From Cricetomys ansorgei (taxonomy: Eukaryota; Chordata; Mammalia; Rodentia; Nesomyidae), in the NCBI GenBank assembly GCA_026225945.1, contig JAMJFZ010002307.1, positions 10,281,501 through 10,345,500 on the forward strand: 64,000 bases of DNA, read 5' to 3'. The number at the start of each line of letters is the position of its first letter. Within the stretch, counting starts at the first letter, position 1. The translations under genes were made by a program, and so were the position numbers. Positions 22,745 to 33,868 of the stretch are shown here, piece after piece. A model generated the notes under the pieces. That model saw only the letters and a list, made by a program, of their open reading frames with translations. It was not told the DNA's origin and did not search any database.

Positions 22745-23035
22745 GATAGGCTGTGGAGTTGGCTCGGTAAGTAAAGAGCTTGCCACCCAAGTATGAGAAC
22801 TTGAGTTTGGATCACCAGAACCCATGTGCGGTCAGATATACTAGTGTACATATGTGATCCCAGCACTGCCACAGGGAATCCTTAGAAGCTCCCAGGTCAG
22901 CTGTTCTACCATGCACAGCTGCAAACAAGAGGCCCTGTGTCAAGGTGGAATGTTAGTACCAACACTCATGGCTGATCTCTGACCTCTACATGTGCACCAT
23001 GGTATGTGTACATCCATATAGGCACATATGGATTG
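22745..23035 (+). repeat. B4 SINE
   Basis: Pattern 'ctgtggagttggctcggtaa', 'gagtttggatcaccagaacc', 'atgtgatcccagcactgcc', 'gctgatctctgacctctaca'. Confidence 0.7.
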
Positions 23036-23055
23036 TGTTTGTGTTTGCTTTTGTT

Positions 23056-23196
23056 TTTCGAGACAGGGTTTCTCTGTTGTAACCCTGGCTGTCCTGGAAC
23101 TCACTCTGTAGACCAGGCTGGCCTCTAACTCATAGAGATCCGCCTGCCTCTGCCTTCTGAGTGCTGGGATTAAAGGCGTGCGCCACCATCACCCAG
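23056..23196 (-). repeat. B1 SINE, antisense, full length
   Basis: Well preserved: 'cgagacagggtttctctg', 'actctgtagaccaggctgg', 'agagatccgcctgcctctg', 'ttaaaggcgtgcgccacc'. It is the best copy for judging the B1 subfamily of the host. Confidence 0.95.
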
Positions 23197-23294
23197 TTTC
23201 TAGATTTTTTTTTTTTAATCATTCCATTCATGTAGGGGACTAAGTTTGATTTTCAGTATCACAAATTTCAAAAATAAAAAAATTCACCACATAA

Positions 23295-23780
23295 ATCGCG
23301 CCTTCTAACTTTAAGAACACAGTTCAAATTCCCAAAGTATTATACAGTCCATGGCCTGCCTCTGCCTATCCTTCTGATGCACTCTGTGACCACCTGACTC
23401 CTAGCTCAAGGCATGTCTGCTGTATCTCCCAGTTCCTCAAACACATCTCACCCCTTCTCAGCTGTGTGTGTTTGCACAAACCATCCCTGCCTTGCATGTG
23501 CTTTCTTCCTTTCCATTCAGCTAACGCCCATGGTCTCGGGGAAGCTTCCTCGACTTTCTAGAATTGATTGATTTCCCACATGCTCCCACAGCACTCTCTA
23601 CTTTTCTTCAATGTCGACCGCAGCTATCCACCAATCTAACGTTCGTCTACCCCATTAGAATGAGTTGCCTGATCCACCAGGACACTCATGTATCCACATC
23701 GCTCGTAACTGTGCCCACATAGCCTTGTTACTGCCTAACACGCAGTGAAGCAGCAATGAACGGAGGCTGACTGGATGATG
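23295..23780 (+). repeat. LINE2 (L2) 3' remnant
   Basis: Resembles the L2 3' end: 'tacagtccatggcctgcctc', 'cttctcagctgtgtgtg', 'cttgcatgtgctttcttcc', and a tail 'tgaacggaggctgactggat'. It is diverged, as expected for a pre-rodent repeat. Confidence 0.5.
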
Positions 23781-23998
23781 GATGCACAGCTCTTCTCAGG
23801 AGAGGTTTCCATTTTGATGCACAGCTAAGGTACTAATGGGCCATCACGTCTGTGCTTTCCACAGCCCTTTGACCTTTATTTTCCATTTCATAAAGCTTGT
23901 TATGTAAAATATACTGCTCCCTTCCTCTTTTCCCTCTTCCCAGTGATGTGTCACGAATTGGTGTTTTTTTATTGGACGAGGCCCTGGTAATCTTGCTG

Positions 23999-24005
23999 TT
24001 TATAG
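23999..24005 (+). promoter_or_regulatory. CDX2-like site in the GUCY2C promoter
   Basis: TTTATAG fits the caudal-type CDX2 consensus. As I recall, human GUCY2C has a CDX2 site at about -80 and an HNF4 site at about -40. The same order and roughly the same spacing occur here if transcription starts near 24085. Inference from motif and context. Confidence 0.5.
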
Positions 24006-24036
24006 CTCTGACCTTTCTGTGTGCAAACACACAAAG

Positions 24037-24049
24037 TGAACTTTGCTTT
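24037..24049 (-). promoter_or_regulatory. HNF4-like DR1 site in the GUCY2C promoter
   Basis: The - strand reads AAAGCAAAGTTCA, two nuclear-receptor half-sites one base apart with the CAAAGTTCA core favoured by HNF4. It lies 32 bp after the CDX2-like site and about 200 bp before the start codon. Both factors drive intestinal expression of GUCY2C in other mammals. Confidence 0.6.
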
Positions 24050-24224
24050 ATCTCCTACCATAATGTACCTGTGAATTACTGGCAGTCAGGCTGAGTTTCA
24101 CAGCCCGTGTGACCAGTGTGGGCAAGACCAGAGAGGTGTGTGGGGAAGACAGGACCAAGGGATTCTACCAGCGACTGTCCAGAGGGGCTCCTTGTGTTTC
24201 TACAAGCAAGCAATCCCAGGGAGC

Positions 24225-24239
24225 ATGGTGCCGAGGTGA
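24225..24239 (+). other. Upstream ORF in the GUCY2C leader (MVPR)
   Basis: ATG GTG CCG AGG TGA. The start has A at -3 and G at +4, a strong Kozak context. The uORF ends 8 nt before the GUCY2C ATG, whose context (G at -3, A at +4) is weaker. It is the only ATG between the presumed start site and the main ATG, so it could damp translation. Its role is inferred. Confidence 0.6.
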
Positions 24240-24247
24240 GCTGGGTC

Positions 24248-24464
24248 ATGAAGACGTCGCTGCTGGGCTTGGCGTTGTGGTTGCTGCTCTTCCAGCCTGG
24301 GCTGACGTTCTGGCCTTCCCTGCTGAGGAAGAACTGCCGTGATGGCAACTATGGGATCAGTGTTCTGATGATGAACAACTCAGCCTTCAAAGAGCCCTTG
24401 GAGAACTTGAGGGAAGCTGTGAATGAAGGGCTGGACATAGTGCGAACACGTCTGCGTGAAGCCG
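24248..24464 (+). CDS. GUCY2C: GUCY2C exon 1 (coding part)
   Basis: Encodes residues 1-72 and the first base of Gly73: a signal peptide ([18 protein letters not shown], cleavage probably near 21-23) and the start of the ectodomain (ISVLMM). ATG 24248 is the first in-frame ATG and starts the hydrophobic leader. Donor G|GTAAGA. The Asn-Gly-Ser glycosylation site found near residue 32 in human and rat is absent here (Asp32), while Asn43-Asn-Ser is a new site. Confidence 0.96.
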
Positions 24465-26371
24465 GTAAGAGTATGGTGAAGGAGTCCTCCTCTTCCTGTA
24501 CCACCCTTGCTAGGCTTCTAGACAGGGACTTTACAGACTTTGCCTGACCACCCAAACTCCTCTAAGTCCATCTCAAATCCTCCTTCGCTTTCCTTCCTGA
24601 GGAGAGGGGTCGGCGTGAGCTTATGGTCCACCCCGTCTAGCTGGAAGGAAAGGTAAAACCCACACAGCCCTGGGTATCTTGCCCAACTTGAGACACCACG
24701 CTTCCTTCTGTAGCTATTCAGGTGCAAGATTTGGGCTAGACCTGAGATCTCACAGGGTTTGAGGCCAAGAAGGAAGAACCTCATATAGGCATTGAACCTT
24801 TCTCTGGACCTTTCGTTCACAGAAACATTTTTCTCTGGACACATGCGTTCTGTCTCCCATGGCTCTCGCTATCAGATATAGACAGGGTTATAAATTTGCA
24901 ATCAAATTAATTGTTACTTTTCTTGACCTTGTCTTCTATTCACAAAAAGCCATTCTATAATTCCACATAAAATGTGGAAAGAGAAAACCAAGTGTCTACA
25001 ATAGCTTTGCACTGCCTGGATGCTCTTTCTTGGTGTCTTGTTTGGGGGAATATGATGATTAGTATGGCGCAATATTGCATCCCCGTGTCATGTCACATTA
25101 TCCCATCAGCGACTTTCTCAGGGCTGTAATTGTCACCACAGCCATCATGTGAATGTCCGCAAGGCGTCTCTAAACTAGATACCACTGAAAATTCTCTCGT
25201 AGGAAAATAGCTAATTGTTTTAAATTTCTTGTGGTGATTTTTGTAATGCTACAAACTGTTTTCTTGTATATAGTTTTTCTCTAAGACTACATTACCACAA
25301 GCAGAATGAATCACCACCAGTCAATGAATACTTAGTACATCTTAATAGTTATTTCTGGCTTTTAAAGGTGGCATATCTTAATATTCTATTTAAAAATCTC
25401 ATGGCAGTGAGGGCAGCAGTTCGTATATAAGTAAGAACTTACTTGTGTGCATATATGTCACCTTCCCAGCTACGTCTAAAGCTAGATTCAGATGCACATG
25501 AACCAGTCTGATCTAGACCAGCCACAAAACTAGGAGTTGATGTAATTACATGCCAATATTTACTGAGGTCAGGTAACAACACAGGCATATTTACTGAAGC
25601 AGTGTAGTCCAGAGGGAAAGACACTGGGTTTGAAATCCAACAATATGTGTAAAGATGCTCTCTGTGCTCCTGTGTGTGAAGCGTCTCCATCTCTCTGAGA
25701 CTCCATTTGTTCCCTGAGTACCTGACATGTGCTGGGGGAGTTCTGGAGAGTTCTTCACACCATCTCTTTAGTCACTCTAGCTCTGTGGGGTTGGCATGTT
25801 GGAGTCTGGTTTCACAGGGAATGTCAATCACTTTACATAGGACCCATTTAAATGAAATGTGGATCCATTTCTGTCTGAGTCTCACAAGAACATGATGTTC
25901 TCACTATAAATGACCCACCATTAACTACACTTTAACTACAGCAAAGATTTAGATTCTGATAGAATTTGGTTCATATTCCTGACTATTTGCCATATGTATG
26001 ACCTGAAGCAAGTGTCTTAACTTGTCTGAAGCTTGGTTTCCTCACCTATAAAACCAGGATGAATGATAGTCACAGCAGGCGTGTACAGTGTGGGTTCGGT
26101 GAAAAAAATATCCATAGAAGTACTTCTGGCATGGAAGCATGAGTACTCAGCAAATGGCAGCTGTTTTTGTCACCTTGGGAACAGTGTTGACGTTACTGTG
26201 CCTGTTATTGAGAGAACATGTTAGGCGGTGGTGGTGCACGCCTTTAATCCCAGCACTCCAGAGGCAGGCAGACTGCTGTGAGTTTGAGGTCTACAGAGCA
26301 AGTTCTAGGACAGCCAGAGCTACCTGGGAAAATGCTACATGGGGAAACCCTGTCTCAAAAAACAAAAACAA

Positions 26372-26404
<33 letters not shown>

Positions 26405-29400
26405 GCAGAGAGAGGGAGAAAGGGAGAGGGAACCTGTTGCCTGACACATCAAATAAATAGTGAAGGGTACTGGTTAACCATCTTGGTATCTGAGGCCATA
26501 CAACCTGGATTTGAAATTCCGCCCCATCATTGAGCAACACACACGTTAGTTTTCATTCACTCGTTCGTCTGTCTGTAACAGTTACAGTGCTGCAATGGTA
26601 GAATGGGTTCACATAGATAGTGAACGGAATGTGACAGGAAACGGAAGAAGAAACAGAGATGCCTAAGAGTTGGCACGTGATAACCCGTTTTGTAATATGT
26701 TCATACACACTAAACACAAGTGTAGCAGACTAGAGAAGAGAAAGACCGTGTGTATTCTAAATATGTTAAGCATGCCATTAGGGAAAAATATTAAAACACT
26801 GTATGAGAGCTACATGGGAAAATATTGATAATTTGAAGGCGGTGGGTAACTTCCCAAAGTATGTGATCAAGTTTTTTGTAGGACTTGGTAAAGCTATGTG
26901 GAGACTGAAGAATCATTAGAAAGTTTTGTGGGAAAATGGTAGAAATAATGTGAAAAAAGAGTCCTTCAGTCCCAAGGTCTCAGCTGCCGGAGGATACGTG
27001 TTCCGTGGCTAAAGACACAGGCCATACCTTGTGTGTGGCCCCACGGGCCGAGGTCCTCCCCGAGACCTCGGCTTATACATGCCACTTCATGTTGGTCCAG
27101 CCCCACCTTCAAAGCCCTGGGGAGGAAATTGAGGGTCCTGAGACCACTGCAAATTCTTCAGCTGTCCACCCATCTTCTGAGGGTTGAGATCTCCTGCCGG
27201 GGTCAGGGTTTGGGTAGGTTAAGGATGGGAAACATTACTTGGGAGATGTCTGACTTAATGTTTCAACTGCTGTGATAAACACCAGGACCCAAAGCAACTC
27301 AGGGAGGACGGGGTTCGCTTCATCTTAGAGCTTACATCTCATCTTACATCATCAAGGGAAGTCAGGCTAGGAACCTGGAGGCAGGAGCTACTGCAGAGAC
27401 CATGGAGGAATGCTGCTTACTGGCTTGCTCCCCGAGGTTTGCTCTGCCTGCTTTCTTGTAGAACCCAGGACCACCAGCCCATGGGTGGCACCATTCACAG
27501 TGACCTGGAACTTCCATATCAACCGCTAATTTAGAAAATGCCCTACAGACTTGCCCTCGGGCAAATCTTACAGCGGCGGTTTCTCAGCCGAGAGCGCCTC
27601 TTCCTGACCGACTCTAGCTTGGATGCAGGTGGCATAAAACTAGCCCGGACAAGGGACTTCCTTATTTTTAAACTCTCGTGTTAAAGTGATCCCATTGTTT
27701 GAAAAAAAAATTCAATTTTTTTAAAATAATAACTTGGAATCTGGAGAGGTAAAGGAAAGATAATCTTCTACCAAATTAAAATATTAAAATGATAAACTGT
27801 AAAATATGCATAGGTATCACAGTGCGATGTGTTCTGTATTAACGGGTCTCAAAAGCCGATCTTGAGACCTCTTCACATTCTTAAAAAAATATTGAGGGTC
27901 CTGAATAGTTTTACATGATTATATATATTGATGTTCATTAGACTGGGAATTAAACACTTGCCTATAAGTTGACTAAAAAGTAACACGCAACTTACTAGTT
28001 AACATACACTTTGTTATTAAAGGGAATTTTTATTTTTTAAGCCAAAAAATAAAAAAGAGGGAGGGTGAGAAGAATGAAATTGACACAAACTTCTGTGAAT
28101 ATCTTTAATATTCATCCTAACGGAAGAAGGACACAGTCTTCTGGCTGCTTCTAGATTCAATTTGCCACAATGATATATATTATCTAGCTTCTAGAAAGTT
28201 CCATTAGAAACAGAGTAGGGAAAGTGGAGAACTGGCACAACTATGAAAATAGTTGGGAACTCCTGGGATTTCCCCCCATCAAAATGACTCAGTGTTCCCC
28301 AGGACTGGAGAACTGCTGATCCTTAGGATCTCAAAGTTGGCTTAGAATCACAACGTCCACCCCATACATCTCGGCTCCCTTACTAAGGATAAATGTGAAA
28401 CAAGTTGCTCTACCTCTCAGGAACATTACTGCTTAGTTTCAAAATAAATGTTACTTCGTAGGATTCAGAAAAGGATTACATGGAATGACTCTCGCAAAAA
28501 CTCACAGGTCAATAACAGGCACAAAGTGGTGGAGACCTCCAGCTCCATTCCGTCAGTAAGAGAGCAAAGACTTGGGGCCACAGTGCTGAGGTCACATGTC
28601 CATTATCAGATCTGGTACCCGAGGATTCACCTTTCCCAGGTGGTTTACACTTGAATCTTGCTGAGTCACTCTGTTGCTATTGTCTGCCTGGAGCCTCGGA
28701 TTTTTAAATGGCTTAGCATCCCTGAGGTGGTGGGAAGAAGCAGAGCCCTCACATTGACAGGGGGAGGAGGGAGGGATAGACCTGGAGAGAGGAGCTGGCT
28801 TATAGTTACCACCACCCTTTCTCTAGATGGGGTTACATTATCATGCCCTGAATCTTCTGTTAACTTCCAAGACCTTTGCCTGCCTTGATTGCTACTTCTT
28901 CCTCACGTGCCCTCTGTCAGGCCCTAGATCCACTCATACTTCATTTATACTGAGCCCTGACTCCAAATACACCGCCCCCAATTTTTAAAGATTTTTATTT
29001 TTATATCCATGAGTGTTTGCCTACATACATTGTATGCACGCCACTTGCACCACTTGTATGTCTGGTGCCCAGCGAGGTCAGAAGAGGACATGGAATCCCC
29101 TGGTACAAGAACTGCAAATGGTTGTGGGCTTCCCTGTGGGTGCTTGGAATCCAGGTCTTCTGCAAGAGAAATAAGTGATCTTAATTGCTGAGTCATCTCT
29201 CCAGTCCTATTCTTCCTAATATTGTGCAAATTAAGTAGGATAAATGTTCTTCAGTGTTTTGCAGGGAATGGCAAGATGGCTCAGCCATTTATGGTACCTG
29301 CCACCAAGCCTGAAGACCTGAGTTCAAACCTCAGGAAGGAGAGAAATGACTGTCACTACTTGCCCTTTGACTTCCACATTTGTGCCCGCATGAGCTCTCT

Positions 29401-32400
29401 GCCCTTCGATGCACACATATACAATATAAATAAATAAATAGACAAGTTTTTTGGTACTATGGCTGGTTTATGACTATACTCGATTTTAATTGCTATTTAG
29501 CTCACCACATGCCCTACCTTTCCACTGATTTTCTCTGATTGGTCTAATCATATCAGCCTCTTCCACTAGTTCTACCAAAGAATTATATCCCTCAACTGGA
29601 TCTCCTACTGAACAAAGTACCAGAGTAAATGTTCTTGAAGTAAACAGTAACCAGAGAGGAAGAATGTTATATTTCTAGATTTTGTAGATACATCTCTGCA
29701 GCCACTGTACGACAGATATGCTTCTATTCTCGGAAGGAGGAGGCTTCAACTTTTAGGAATGCGTACTTTTGAATGCCCCAAAGAAATTCTTCTGTTTTGG
29801 GTAGCCTTTATGCTTTTATAGGTGTTATTAGAGTGTGTCATGTTGGACAAACCTGGTTTTTACCTCATCTTTATGAGTAAGGAAACTCAAGTCAGAGAAA
29901 GTCAATGGTTATGCAAGAACACACAGAATATCACTCATAAAGCCACACAGATCACCGGTGTCTCCTGGCCTCCAGGAGGCCATTTCTGCTTACATATCAG
30001 ACATTTGTCCTGAGTTTTCCCATCACTAGAGGGAAATCTTCATCTAAGAGACAGAGCTTGTTCAAATTGTGCTGCCAGCTCTTTGTTATCCTTAGGATGT
30101 GGTCACTAGCAATACCCAGGAATTTTACCATCATGTCTTCGCCTTCACTTAAATATAGGAACTCATTATCTAAACATCCCAAGCAGGGAGGAACACAGGT
30201 CACTTTGGCTTTGGGAAACGCTTAATATAAAGAGTGGTGTTCCAGGCTGGTGAGATTACCGAGCCATTAAGAGCATTTGCTGTTCTTGCAGAGGATCTGG
30301 GTTGAGTTCTCAACATTGTTAGCAGCTCACAACTATCAGTGGTTCCAGAGTATCCTATGCCCTCTTGTGACCTCTGGGGATATGAGTCCAGTCAATCCTG
30401 GTTTCAATGTCAAGGTCCATTCTTTATTAAACATGAGACAATGGGATGATGCTCCCAGTACAGCTTTTGGCTCAGGCTGTGTTTTCTGACCTTTTAAAAA
30501 TCACTAAATGTACCTGTACTGATACCGATTTCTGACTGGTACATTAATTGCTTGTCAAATCCATTGGCAAACCTAAGAGATACCTCACACCCAGTGTGTC
30601 CACCTGATGTTTTTTGTTGTTTAATATGTTTGTATTGTTTGAAAGAGGTTCTCACATAGCCCAGGTTGACCATGAACTCCAGATCCTCCTGCCTCACTTT
30701 CTGAGTGCTAGGTTTATAAAACCTGGCTTCTCTCCAAAGGTCTTGATCCCTCCATCACCACTCCACACTCACAAACCTGCCCCTCCTTTATCTGTTCCTT
30801 GATTTACCAGTAACAGTCTCCATCATCCACTTTCTCAGGACTAAAATATTGAAGACGCTCACCCTATCTTTTTCTCGACTGGCGTCCATCAGCAATCTCC
30901 TACTGGCCCTAACTTCAAAATATATTCAAAATGTAATCATTTATTCCTTCCAATTTGCTGTCACTAGTCTATCCCTAGCTAGTCTAAGGTATCAATACAC
31001 CCCTAACTAGTCTTCCTGCTTCTTTCTCTTCTTGTTCTCTGAAATCTATTCTCCAATCTAGAGAAAGTCAAAATCAAGTCAAACTTGACTCTATACATTT
31101 ACTGGAAATTATTAGATCATATTTTCATCCACATTTCATAATGGATGAGTTCTGTGATGGGTAATCATATCTCCATAAAATAAGAGAAAGAAAAATGAAG
31201 GGAAGATGAGGGAGAGAGAGAGAGAAAGAGAGAGGGGGGAGGGAGAGAGAAAGGGAGAACGAGAGAGAGAGGGGAAAGAGAAAAATGAAGAACTCATAAA
31301 TAGAATATTCTCAGATGTGAACTTGGATATTGTGTTCATCAGGGTTCTCTAAGGAACAGAATTGATATAATGAACTAACATGAACATATATATTAGTAAG
31401 GAATTTATTGGAGTGGTTCACAGGCTGTGGTCTGAATAATCCAACAAAGGCTGTCTCCTGATAGGAAGACTGTAGATCTAGTATTTTTCAGTCCACGTGA
31501 CTAGATGTCTCAGCAGTCCCATTCTGGTGCTGAAGTCCAGGGAGGTCCTAGAGAGTCACTAGTTTTCTTTCTACATAAATCCTGAAGAAGTGGGTTCTAA
31601 CACCAGCGAAGGAATAGCTGAGGGTGGATGAACTTGCCAGTGACAGTGAGGGCTCGAAGACAGAAAGGCACAAGCCTGTTTTTTTCTTTGTCCTTATGTG
31701 GCTCCCACTAGAAGGTGTGGCCCAGATTTATGGTAGATCTTCTGCTCTCAAATGGTCTGGATTCAAGGTGGGTCTTCTATCTCAAGTAATCCAGCCAAGA
31801 GAAGTCCCTCACACGTGTGCCCATCTGCTTGGTTTAAGTTACTTCTAAATGTAGTTAAGTTGACTACATACCCCTGAAGTCCATTAGCAAGGGATGTCAG
31901 ACACATATTTACAGCTGGGTAAATTGTGGAAGTATAACCCTGGTTTCTGATTTTTCCTAATTTCTGAGTAACAGGCCTAAATGTCACTGTGAATGCGACT
32001 TTCATCTACTCCGATGGTCTGATACAAAATTCAGGTGACTGCCGGAGCAGCACCTGTGAAGGTCTTGACCTACTCAGGGAAATTACAGTAAGTACTTTTT
32101 CTTTTCACATGTAGTTCACACATTCTAGGTCACACCACAGTGTGAAGTGTAGGCGTGGTCACACAAAACGTCTTCTACATCATCTGCAGTCATGCTGCTG
32201 AATGAATGGTCTGATGACGTGGTACCCTGACTTTATACCACAGAATCCTAAGGGACAGGGGTTTTCATGGAACACACTATGTATACACTGTAGTATAAAG
32301 GGTTTTTTTTCCCCTAAGTTAATTTAAAAACTTTAATTTTTTTCTTTTTAAAGATGTATTATTTTGGATATATGTTTAAATTTTTATTTGTTATCCTTGC

Positions 32401-33828
32401 ATTTTGGTTTGTGTTGCACTTTTACCAATAGACACGTCATCATGACAAAAAATGAACAGGACAGCATCATAGTTAAATGGTTTAATAGATTAAATGGACC
32501 TAAGAAACATATAAAGAACATCACATACTACCACTGAAGAATGTATTATTCTCAGCAGCTCATGGAACATTCTCTAAAATAGATAATATACTAGGACATA
32601 AAGCAAATCTCAACAAATATAAGACATTTGAAATAGCTTTCTTGTGTTGTATTTAAACACAAATGGAATAAAGCTAGAAGTCTACAGCAAGAGAAACTAC
32701 AGATAATAGACTCGTGAAGATTAAACAATATATTATTGCATAATGAATGGGTTATTGAAAACAGATCTGTAATAAATAATGGAATTGAAGCAATAATTTT
32801 TTTAAAAAATCCTCTAACTAAAAGGAGTCGAGGCCCAGATGGATTCACTGCAGGGTTCTATCAGACCATTACAGAACCAATATCAAAGCTTCTCAAATTA
32901 TTCTTTAAATTAGAAAGGGAATAGACACTTCCAAATACTTTTTATGAAGCCAGTTCAGATACCAAAACCAGATAAAGATACAATGACAAAAGAAAATCAC
33001 AGCCCAGTCTCCTCAATAAACACAAACACAAAGATTCTACAAACAAAAAGACTCGTAAACTAAATTCAAGAAGATGCCAAGAAGTGAGGGGATAGCTCGG
33101 TCACTAAAGCGCTTATCTGTAAGCATGATAGACCTGAGTTTGATCCCTAGAGCTCATTGAGAAGCCAGGCAAGACAGCGTGTGCCTGACTGTAACACCGG
33201 AGGGGTGGCCGTGACTTGCTAGAGAGCCAGCCTAGAGGAACGAATGAACTCCAGGTTCAGTGAAAAATCCTCAAAAAATAAAGTTGAGAGAGACTGAAGA
33301 AGGCATACAGTGTCCACTTCAGGGTTCTATGTATACCTGCAGTGGTAGGTATGCATAAGAACATGAGAGAGAGAGAGAGAGAGACTGAGAGAGACCCATC
33401 AGAAAAATCATTGAAAATGATCAAACTAACTTCATTCTAGAGCAGCAGTTCTCAACCTGTGGGTCTCAATGCCCAAGACCATTGTAAAACACATCCTGCA
33501 TATCAGATATTTATTTTACAATTCATGACAGCAGCAAAATTACAGTTATGAAGCGACAACAAAAATAATTTTATGGTTGGGGGTCACCACAACATGAGAT
33601 CGAAGATTAGGAAGGTTGAGAACCACTGTTCTAAAGGTACATGGATAGCTCAATAATAAATCAATAAATAATAAAAAAAATCAATAAACACAATACATCA
33701 CATAAATGGACTCAAGGACAGAAATCATATTACCGTCTCAATAGATGCCTTTGACAAAATCCAACATCCTTTCATAATAAAGTCCTGAAGATATTAGAAG
33801 TGGAGGTAATATATCTCAATGTAATCAA

Positions 33829-33868
<40 letters not shown>

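Larger units (their letters stand above)
24465..31974 (+). other. GUCY2C intron 1
   Basis: 7.5 kb, phase 1. It holds MIR, B1, B2 and family A repeats (listed separately), purine-rich tracts and otherwise unremarkable DNA. The stretches 24465-25950, 26450-27255, 27650-28985 and 30710-31180 show nothing I recognise. Confidence 0.85.

Noticed and set aside
24116..24247. 44-codon N-terminal extension of GUCY2C
   Set aside because: It would need a GTG start; no in-frame ATG exists upstream, and ATG 24248 starts a proper signal peptide.
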